From contig NZ_CP118747.1 of assembly GCF_030996345.1 (NCBI RefSeq), positions 186,001 to 250,000 of the forward strand: a stretch of DNA of 64,000 nucleotides, in the 5' to 3' direction. A program made the translations under genes and the position numbers. The notes under the pieces are model-generated. The model saw nothing but the letters and a program-made list of their open reading frames with translations, was not told the origin of the DNA and made no database searches. Position 1 is the first letter of the stretch. Every line of letters starts with the position of its first letter. This document shows, piece after piece, positions 57,837 through 64,000 of this stretch. Source of the DNA: Acidithiobacillus sp. AMEEHan. GTDB lineage: Bacteria > Pseudomonadota > Gammaproteobacteria > Acidithiobacillales > Acidithiobacillaceae.

Positions 57837-58595
57837 ATGATCCTGCATCGGAATCGACGCATGCAAGCCCTCCTTCGGAGTGCAACAGCACTGAGTTTGT
57901 ACGGCTCACTTTTGAGTATCCCACTTCGGGCTCAGGAACTGTCTCCAACACAGGGGCTGGGTACGCCCCCATCAAGCGAAGCGCCAGCGGTGCTCCCAGA
58001 AAGATTGCGGGCCGGAATTGCAAATTTCCTGAAAACCCCTTTCCATTTTCGGATTCGCGTCACGAGCACGATATTACCCGCAGAAATCACCGGCTGGGGG
58101 GCTGTGGATCCGCTCAACAAAGAAAGTGAAGCGACTGCAACCACCGAATTTTTTGCCGGTATTTCGGCAACGGCGAGCAGCCTGACCATCGGAGATCAGG
58201 TATGGTATCGAAGCTCCCCTCCCGGCGGTGGCTACCGGAAAGGGGTTATCCCAGTACAAATCCCGCAGTCCATTCCCTGGCAGAAAATCCAGCCCTACCT
58301 GACAGATGTCGTCGAGCTACCAGGCCAATCCATACTCGGTGCTCCAACGACAGCTTTTCATTTCACCGTCAATGGAAAGGGGCTGCTTGATCTCAACGAA
58401 GCAGGTGCGTCGTTGCCGATCGGATCGATAAGCGCGGCCAGCGGCACGATCTATCTGTCCACCACTGCGCCTTACTATCCACTGCGGGCCGTTTTGCAGG
58501 AAACGGTTGCGAAGGGCGGCTATCAATATACGTTGACAGAAGTCATAAACTACGAGAACTGGGGCGCCAAAATTCATCTCTCGCCGCCCGCCTAG
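57837..58595 (+). CDS. secreted protein of unknown function (possible LolA/LppX-like fold)
   Basis: A 252-residue protein with a basic N-terminus and a hydrophobic signal segment ending around LRAQE (about residues 30-34), so probably periplasmic. The C-terminal half has an alternating strand pattern ending TLTEVINYENWGAKIHLSPPA, which recalls the LolA/LppX lipoprotein-carrier fold. That is only a pattern resemblance. No lipobox is present. It is followed immediately by a partial duplication of the downstream locus, so the surroundings are rearranged. Confidence 0.55.
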   Translation: MILHRNRRMQALLRSATALSLYGSLLSIPLRAQELSPTQGLGTPPSSEAPAVLPERLRAGIANFLKTPFHFRIRVTSTILPAEITGWGAVDPLNKESEATATTEFFAGISATASSLTIGDQVWYRSSPPGGGYRKGVIPVQIPQSIPWQKIQPYLTDVVELPGQSILGAPTTAFHFTVNGKGLLDLNEAGASLPIGSISAASGTIYLSTTAPYYPLRAVLQETVAKGGYQYTLTEVINYENWGAKIHLSPPA

Positions 58596-58603
58596 GATTC
58601 ACC

Positions 58604-58728
58604 TACGAGTACCCTTCTCGGTAATGCAGAAATGGGCCACTCCCTCGGGCGCGGCGGCGCTGCGTGAGCTGGAACGCGCGCGCAACGGCGGAAAATTCAT
58701 TCCACTGACCAAGATCAATACCCCCTAG
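58604..58728 (+). pseudogene. 3' fragment of the exported protein gene at 60255-61526
   Basis: Encodes the last about 40 residues of the downstream paralogue (RVPFSVMQKWATPSGAAALREL...NTP) with the same stop, with a few substitutions. No start and no upstream part. It begins 8 nt after the stop of the preceding gene and corresponds to 61402-61526, offset 2798 bp. Confidence 0.8.
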
Positions 58729-58747
58729 CGAGGGCTGTCGATACGCT

Positions 58748-58935
58748 TCACGCTCTCGCCTTGCGCAAAGTGAGGTTGATGCGCCGGACGCCAAGCGAGG
58801 GATGTTCCCCAGCCTTTACCGGCGCGATGCCGTGATAGCGGAGACGGGTCGAAGCGTCCCAAAACGACCACATCGCGGTGTTCTAGCAGAGCCGGTGAGA
58901 CGGGCTCCGTGCGGCGGCGGCTGTCCTGGAGAGAT
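58748..58935 (-). pseudogene. truncated, frameshifted 3' fragment of alkB
   Basis: The minus strand encodes a copy of the AlkB C-terminus (STRLRYHGIAPVKAGEHPSL...NLTLRKARA), matching 61546-61733. An extra base in the GTCGTTTTGGGA segment breaks the frame upstream of this, and similarity fades near 58935. It lacks the iron-binding HxD part, so it cannot be functional. Confidence 0.75.
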
Positions 58936-59002
58936 CCATGCATCGGAGCGCCAATTTTACTCTTCTGAATTTATGGGTATTTCTCATGGTATCCAGGACA
59001 GA

Positions 59003-59030
59003 TTGACAGCGTATCTGGTCGCGATAGCAT
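59003..59030 (+). promoter_or_regulatory. candidate sigma-70 promoter of the exported-protein pair
   Basis: TTGACA (59003-59008), 16-bp spacer, TAGCAT (59025-59030), with the first ATG of the downstream gene 35 nt later. Confidence 0.45.
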
Positions 59031-59064
59031 GCTGAAGTATGAAAAGATAGAGGGAGCAAGGATT

Positions 59065-60245
59065 ATGTGGAGCAGACTGCTGGCGCTGTCGCCTGTCATC
59101 CTTTTGGGACTGTACCCCGCTACCGTCTTTGCGGAACCCGACGAGAAAGAATATGTCTGGGCGGGAAAAATCGGCGATTCGGAAGTTCGTGTCTGTGGCA
59201 AAGAGAAAAACCTGGAGCGTTTTTATTATCAGAAATATCGATATCCCATTCGGCTGGTTGCCCTCAAAGAGGGCAGCAAACGACAAGAACCTCAAGAATA
59301 TTTTGAGAGAACTGTTGGGCTTGACGAAGTGCAGGATTGGGAGCTACCCGGCAGGCAACCCCAGTGGCAAGTGCATTCCGAAAAAGATCGCTTAGTCGGT
59401 ACCTGGAAAGATCCAAGCGGCAAGACGCTGCCGATTGCACTGCAAGTGATCGCCTTATACAAAGAGGATTCTTGCGACTCACCACAGTTCAAGGGGGATG
59501 GAGCGTCAGCCGTTGTCGCTTCGATTTGGACACAGCCAGCTCGGCAAGACCTCTACGTGGATTATGGCACACCGGGGCCCCCGGCGCCTATCACCACGAG
59601 AGTGTCCTATTTATTGGTAATACTCCGGAAATAAAGATGGCCAATCGCATTCTATTAAAAAAAGCGCAACGGGCGGCACGGGAATTTCCTGCCATGCAGC
59701 GTCTTGCCCTGCAAACCGGTGCTCGCGACGGAACCGTACGGGAAAAACTCCATCCACAACTTCTCGGACGGCGATGGCTGGTCATCCACGGTACCCGCGC
59801 CGGCTGGTTCGACTTTCGTAAATCGCCGCTGGATGAAGAAATCATCGAGAACTGGGACCTGCGCACCGGTAAACAAGTACGGATGGCGGATTGGTTTCAG
59901 CCGGCTGCAATTCTTTCTACGCTGCAAAAAGGCAGCGGCTCGGCTGCCCCAAGAAAGGGGCCAGAGTACGTCTCCGCGGCCCCGCCGTTGCAGCGAATTA
60001 TCTGCGCACACCCGGAAGTTTACTGCCGGGGGGATGAAGAGGACCCAAAAGAGTACCAAGTGCTGATCTCGGTAGATGGCCTAGATTTTTACGTCGGATC
60101 GGGTTCATCGGAATACGATTATTTCGGCTATTTCTACCGCGTTCCGTACTTATTCCTAGAAGAAATTCTCCGACCAGAAGTGCTACAGATGCTGCGCGAG
60201 TTGCGGCAAGCCCGCCCGGCAGAGGACTTCGCGAAAGCCGATTAG
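59065..60245 (+). pseudogene. exported paralogue A, split by a frameshift
   Basis: Two overlapping frames that form one gene. The first (from ATG 59065, after AGGGAGCAAGGA) has a signal peptide ending VFAEP and continues to about residue 170. The homology then jumps frame at GGGGCCCCC (59574-59582) and goes on as SVLFIGNTPEIKMANRI to 60245. Spliced across, the product would be about 393 residues, like paralogue B (423). The motif VGN/IGN.(P/A)EI..ANR is shared with B. Neither half has a known function. The tract makes a one-base slip, phase variation or sequencing error likely. Confidence 0.7.
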
Positions 60246-60254
60246 GAGGAGGTA

Positions 60255-61526
60255 ATGATGCGCAACAGCAGGCGAGACACCGTGCTTTGCCGCGACCGGC
60301 ACGAGCGGGCTTTGGTGTCATGGCCCAGGAAAATACTGCCGTGGTTGGGGTGGATCGGCTTGTGGAGCCTGGTCTTTTCTAACTGGGCGCAGGCCGCTCG
60401 GACGGATGCCCTATCCGGGGTCTGGCGGGGCCAACTCGGTAACGCGGCAATTCATCTCTGTGTCCTGCCCGCTGGCGACCAGGCTGCCTATTACCACGAC
60501 GGCCAATCAGAGCTCATCCACCTCTCGCGACTGAGTTCCCGATCGGCGACTTGGTACGAGAATCCCTTATACACCAAGCGCCCCTTTGACCGTACCGCGC
60601 CGCGTTGGGAGCTGCGTCTGGCAAACGGGCAACTGCTCGGGAGTCGGAGGGATAGCGCCCAACGGCGCTCCGATCTGCGGCTCAACCGTGTAGCGTTGGC
60701 ATCGGGGGAGTCGCCCTGTACGAATCAGGCCTTTCTCGCCGCGCGGCCGGCGCTAGCGCCGCGGATCCACCTCAATCAAGCCAGCACCCCGGAGACTCGT
60801 TTTGTGCGCCTTGATCCGCGCCCACGGGTGGATCCTCGCGCAATGTTATTGGAAGGTTGGTACTTTGTCGGAAACAGTGCAGAAATCCAGCGTGCGAACC
60901 GCGTCATTCGAAATACATTCCGCGACCAATCCAAAAATCTATCCGAGGAACTCGCAGCGTGGGGTGATGACGGTTTCGGTTACCGAATTCTAGTCCCAAC
61001 ACTCTTGGCTGGACGCTGGTTGGGGATGGTTACTTGGACGCACGATTACGGTCCGGAGGAGAATCCCCTCGAAGAATATGAGGAGATTTTGCAGGATCTG
61101 CGAACTGACACTCCGGTCGACCTTCAACAATGGTTTGCACGTACTGCCCTGACAATTGATCCCAGCGAAAGGCCGGATGATTCGCCCACAGAAAAAGTCC
61201 ATGGTGAACTCAAGCGTATTCTGCCGAGCTACTTTGTACCACAGCTAGCGAGAGAGGATCTGAAAGAATGTTATGGAGAGGTGTTTCCTTCGCTGAAAGA
61301 TACCATTTATCGGTTTGGCCTTAATAGCACCAATTTTATTGTTATCACTGGGCCAATTTATAGCGGGGAAAGTTTTCCCTGTGGAGTTTGGAGAACGCCG
61401 ATACGGGTACCCTTCTCGGTAATGCAGAAATGGGCCACTCCCGCAGGCGCAGCGGCGCTGCGTGAGCTGGAACGGGCACGCAATGGCGGAAAATTCATTC
61501 CAGTGACCAAGATCAATACCCCCTAG
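60255..61526 (+). CDS. exported protein of unknown function, paralogue B
   Basis: A 423-residue protein with a signal or anchor segment (about 28-50, ending NWAQAAR), then a strand-rich domain (SGVWRGQLGNAAIHLCVL...) and a C-terminal domain starting around GWYFVGNSAEIQRANRVI. It resembles the frameshifted paralogue A throughout. A GGAGG lies just before the ATG, and it starts 9 nt after A, so the two were one transcript. No family is recognised; location in the periplasm or outer envelope is inferred. Its 3' 125 bp are duplicated at 58604-58728. Confidence 0.75.
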   Translation: MMRNSRRDTVLCRDRHERALVSWPRKILPWLGWIGLWSLVFSNWAQAARTDALSGVWRGQLGNAAIHLCVLPAGDQAAYYHDGQSELIHLSRLSSRSATWYENPLYTKRPFDRTAPRWELRLANGQLLGSRRDSAQRRSDLRLNRVALASGESPCTNQAFLAARPALAPRIHLNQASTPETRFVRLDPRPRVDPRAMLLEGWYFVGNSAEIQRANRVIRNTFRDQSKNLSEELAAWGDDGFGYRILVPTLLAGRWLGMVTWTHDYGPEENPLEEYEEILQDLRTDTPVDLQQWFARTALTIDPSERPDDSPTEKVHGELKRILPSYFVPQLAREDLKECYGEVFPSLKDTIYRFGLNSTNFIVITGPIYSGESFPCGVWRTPIRVPFSVMQKWATPAGAAALRELERARNGGKFIPVTKINTP

Positions 61527-61733
61527 CGAGGGCTGTCGATACGCTTCACGCTCCCGCCTTGCGCAAAGTGAGGTTGATGCGCCGGGCACCCAGCAGGGGA
61601 TGCTCGCCGACCTTTACCGGGGCGATGCCGTGATAGTAGAGGCGAGTCGAAGCGCCCCAGACGACCACGTCGCCGTGTTTGAGGGGGATCCTCCGCACCG
61701 GGTCCGTGCGCCGGTTGCCGCCCCAGAGAAAAG
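61402..61733. repeat. source copy of a 0.33-kb direct repeat
   Basis: This segment, spanning the end of paralogue B and the 3' part of alkB, is repeated directly at 58604-58935 (offset 2798 bp, allowing one single-base indel). Identity is high at the left part and falls to about 60% at the right end. No terminal inverted repeats or target duplications of an insertion sequence were found. Confidence 0.75.
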
Positions 61734-62208
61734 TCGCGGGCAGGCCCAGAGAAAAGGACACGATCGGCGCTTGTAAGTCTTTTTCGTCGCGATCCTGGTG
61801 CAAGCCCATGCGCGCGCCAGGAGCGTAGACATTGATCAGGCAGGTATCGGGCGCGAAGGTGGGATATCCGGCAAGGCGCACAGCTTTCTGCGCCAGCTCG
61901 CAAATATGTTCTGGCATCGGGGGCCAACTTTGCCCCGTTTCCGGGTCTTCCCTCACGTAGCGGTACCCCTTGCGGTCGGAAACCCAACCCCAGGTACCGC
62001 AGTTGCTCATCTGTGCGGAAATCTTCTTGCCGCCGGGGGTTTGCATCTGCCGCAGTGGTGCCTGCAGAAAGATTCCCTGGATCAGTTCCAGCAACAGCGG
62101 AGCCTCTTCCCTGGCCCAGTGACGCAAAATCACTGCGCTGGGTTCCAGCAGTTCCTTTTCTGAGGGTGGCGGCAAAAGTTCATCGAATAAATCCGCTGTT
62201 CCGCGCAT
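61546..62208 (-). CDS. alkB: AlkB-type 2-oxoglutarate/Fe(II) DNA repair dioxygenase
   Basis: Oxidative demethylase that repairs 1-methyladenine and 3-methylcytosine in DNA. 220 residues. Iron ligands His and Asp in MGLHQDRDEKDL, second His in YYHGIAPV, and 2-oxoglutarate-binding Arg residues in ARRINLTLR; the substrate lid segment MSNCGTWGWVSD is present. It stands on the minus strand, converging with paralogue B 19 nt away. Its 3' end was copied upstream as a pseudogene fragment. Confidence 0.93.
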   Translation of the reverse strand: MRGTADLFDELLPPPSEKELLEPSAVILRHWAREEAPLLLELIQGIFLQAPLRQMQTPGGKKISAQMSNCGTWGWVSDRKGYRYVREDPETGQSWPPMPEHICELAQKAVRLAGYPTFAPDTCLINVYAPGARMGLHQDRDEKDLQAPIVSFSLGLPATFLWGGNRRTDPVRRIPLKHGDVVVWGASTRLYYHGIAPVKVGEHPLLGARRINLTLRKAGA

Positions 62209-62297
62209 CGTCGCTCCGCCGAGTCAGTACCGATGCAGTATGTTAGCGGAAAGACTGACCTGGGTACCGCATTAGCAATAATACCCTGCCGTTCTCG

Positions 62298-62906
62298 TTA
62301 CTCGGGACGTTGGAAGATGGCCCCGTAGTGGAACGGGGGTAGTTCGACGACGCGGAGCAAGCGCAAGCCCGCAGCTTCGACGAGGGAGCGCACTTGCTCT
62401 GGCGTCATTCGCAGCTCTGTACGTGGCCCACGAGGCTGCCCGAGAACCGTCGTTTCTTCTCGTGGGCGGGCATGCCAGTTGACGATGGCAAATAGCCCAC
62501 CAGGCTTCAGCACAGCCGCTACTTCTCGGGCGAGTGCCGTCTGCTGCGGTACGCCATGGAAGGTATTTGCCAGTAGACAATAGTCCACGGGCTCGCTAAG
62601 TAGTTGCCCAAGATGCATGGCGTCGCCGTGGAGAAAGCTGCAATTCCCTGTTTCTAAACAGCGATTGCGTGTTTGCTGCAACAACTCTTCATCGAGATCA
62701 AAACCAATAACCTTGCCGGTCGCGACCTGCTGCGCGAGGGGCAGAGTGAAATATCCATTGCCACAGCAGAGGTCCAGCACCGACATCCCAGCCTCGACAC
62801 CCAACTCCCTGATGACCCCTCGGGGATCAGGCCATAAAGCCTGCCACCAGTCAGGGTCTGGCATCCCGGTGGCCGGGAAGAAATTCGCTTGCTCTGTCAT
62901 CTCCAC
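62298..62906 (-). CDS. class I SAM-dependent methyltransferase
   Basis: A 202-residue Rossmann-fold methyltransferase with motif I VLDLCCGNGYFTLPLA (around residues 42-57), the acidic end of beta-2 in VIGFDLDEE, and VLKPGGLFAIVNWHARP after beta-5. No DNA, RNA or protein recognition domain is attached, so the substrate is not known. It stands alone between alkB and arsB, 89 nt downstream of which alkB starts on the same strand, possibly on one transcript. Confidence 0.8.
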   Translation of the reverse strand: MEMTEQANFFPATGMPDPDWWQALWPDPRGVIRELGVEAGMSVLDLCCGNGYFTLPLAQQVATGKVIGFDLDEELLQQTRNRCLETGNCSFLHGDAMHLGQLLSEPVDYCLLANTFHGVPQQTALAREVAAVLKPGGLFAIVNWHARPREETTVLGQPRGPRTELRMTPEQVRSLVEAAGLRLLRVVELPPFHYGAIFQRPE

Positions 62907-63030
62907 TCCCGTGCGCAGGTTTTATTGCGAATTTTGGTACCGCTCACTCTAAGGATGAGCGGAAGCGCGCAACAATCTTTACCCCATTTCCGTCCGGCGA
63001 AAAGTACCCATGCCGACTCTAGCTCTTGGA

Positions 63031-64000
63031 TCAAGCGAGTGCCAGCCAGCCGGCCAGGGCTAGTAGCGTCAGCAGCAGCACCGGCGGGGTGATCAGGAGG
63101 CCAGTTTTCATGTACTGCCCCCAGGTGACGGTAGTGCCTTTGCGCGCCAGCACGTGCAGCCAGAGAAGGGTAGCAAGGCTACCGATGGGGGTAAACTTGG
63201 GCCCGAGATCGCAGCCGATGATATTGGCGTAGATCATGATTTCCCGCAGGGCTGGGTCGGTGGCTGCGGGCAAATGGTGAATGGCCAGCGCCCCTACGAG
63301 CACGGCGGGCATATTGTTCATGACGGAGGAGAGAAGGGCGGCCAGGAAACCGGTGCCGACGGCGCTTGCCACCGCCCCATGGCTGGCAAAGAAGGCGAGG
63401 GCCTGACTGACGTAATCCGTGAGCCCGGCATTGCGCAGCCCGTAGACCACCAGGTACATCCCCAGGCTGAAGATGACGATCTGCCAGGGCGCTTCGTGCA
63501 GAACTTTGCGCACGGGAATCTGGGCGCCGCGCCCCCCTTGCCACCAGCGGCCCGCCAAGGCCAGTAGGAGCAGCGCCCCGGTCCCGGTCACTGCCGATAC
63601 TGGCACCTGCCATTGCGCCGTTACGAAGTAGGCCAACAGCAGTAGCCCCAAGACCGGGAAAGCAGCGCGGAACACCAGGGGGTCCTTGATGGCCGTATGT
63701 GCCGCGGGCAGATGCTCCGTCGGATAGCGGGCAGGAAGCGCGCGCCGAAAAGCAAGCCAGAGCACGAGCAAGGTCGCAGCCAGGGAGACGAGATCGACGG
63801 GGACCATGACCCAGGCGTAGCGGTCGAAAGAGATGTTGAAGTAATTGGCGCTGACGATGTTCACCAGATTGGAGATCATCAGCGGCAGGCTGGTGGTGTC
63901 GGCAACGAAGCCGGTGGCAATGACGAAGGCAAAGGTGGCGGTGGGGGAGAAATCCAGGCGCAGCAAAATGGCCATGACGATGGGGGTGAGCAGAAGCGCG
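63031..64000 (-). CDS. arsB: ArsB-type arsenite efflux permease (5' end outside the window)
   Basis: The C-terminal ~320 residues of an arsenite/antimonite pump of the ArsB/ion transporter superfamily, with about eight membrane helices in view. Recognisable: LLTPIVMA at the truncated edge, FAFVIATGFVADTTSLPLMISNLVNIVSA and MNNMPAVLVGALAI, and the closing CDLGPKFTPIGSLATLLWLHVL. The frame continues to the right edge, so the true start is beyond 64000. An arsenic-resistance locus is expected in the next sequence. Confidence 0.9.
   Translation of the reverse strand, partial: ALLLTPIVMAILLRLDFSPTATFAFVIATGFVADTTSLPLMISNLVNIVSANYFNISFDRYAWVMVPVDLVSLAATLLVLWLAFRRALPARYPTEHLPAAHTAIKDPLVFRAAFPVLGLLLLAYFVTAQWQVPVSAVTGTGALLLLALAGRWWQGGRGAQIPVRKVLHEAPWQIVIFSLGMYLVVYGLRNAGLTDYVSQALAFFASHGAVASAVGTGFLAALLSSVMNNMPAVLVGALAIHHLPAATDPALREIMIYANIIGCDLGPKFTPIGSLATLLWLHVLARKGTTVTWGQYMKTGLLITPPVLLLTLLALAGWLALA

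Noticed and set aside
57421-58023. 200-codon minus-strand frame after cydB
   Set aside because: No recognised motif, and it runs into the start of the better supported secreted-protein gene on the plus strand. The matching plus-strand frame is also featureless.
58604-58935. Insertion-sequence remnant as the cause of the duplicated block
   Set aside because: No transposase fragment, terminal inverted repeat or target duplication was found at either copy.
59574-59582. Programmed -1 ribosomal frameshift as the reason for the split of paralogue A
   Set aside because: The A-site codon CCC would have to re-pair with GCC, no X-XXY-YYZ heptamer is present, and no downstream pseudoknot was evident. 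Indel in the tract is simpler.

Overview
The window looks like a chromosomal segment of an acidophilic, chemolithotrophic gammaproteobacterium-like organism, most likely an Acidithiobacillus. This is inferred from gene content and order: a cyoABCD-ctaA-ctaB-MFS quinol oxidase operon, a cyd-type oxidase, duplicated ammonium transporters with BBP2-like porins, and an ArsB pump. GC content is fairly high. No tRNA, rRNA, CRISPR array or intact insertion sequence was seen.

Layout. 1-0.7 kb: rpmF and yceD (minus). 0.8-6.6 kb: carAB, greA and uppP (plus), with a terminator-like hairpin in the carA leader. 6.6-14 kb: a seven-gene minus-strand quinol oxidase operon (cyoABCD, a CtaA-like heme A synthase, ctaB, an MFS transporter). 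14.4-16.5 kb: DJ-1/PfpI-like gene, rpiA, pdxH. 16.5-19 kb: leuC, a 49-residue lipoprotein gene, leuD and a small unknown gene (minus). 19.1-21.9 kb: pmbA and an APC permease.

21.9-41.2 kb is a nitrogen-stress region. It holds a divergent PII-like gene, a glutamine amidotransferase, amtB, glnK, a frameshifted porin gene, glnA, ntrBC, a PDC-sensor membrane protein, the Anbu peptidase / circularly permuted ATP-grasp / alpha-E / transglutaminase cluster, an intact porin paralogue and a second amtB. Six transcription units here have a recognisable sigma-54 -24/-12 element. Each has one or two 17-bp NtrC-type dyads at a suitable distance upstream. These units are glnA, porin1-glnK-amtB, ntrBC, the ATP-grasp operon, porin2 and amtB2. 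Read together, they suggest one NtrC regulon that links outer-membrane entry of a nitrogen compound, inner-membrane ammonium transport, assimilation by GlnA and a predicted peptide-ligase/protease system.

41.2-43.2 kb: htpG. 43.2-54.4 kb: a minus-strand chemotaxis operon (soluble MCP-like protein, cheY, STAS protein, cheA, MCP, cheW, cheR, cheD, cheB, GGDEF-EAL protein), preceded by a good sigma-28 promoter. 54.8-57.4 kb: cydAB. 57.8-62.2 kb: an accessory patch with exported proteins of unknown function. It includes a tandem paralogue pair, one member broken by a frameshift at a GGGGCCCCC tract, and a 0.33-kb partial duplication carrying the 3' ends of the intact paralogue and of alkB. 62.3-64 kb: a SAM methyltransferase and the 3' part of arsB, which runs off the window.
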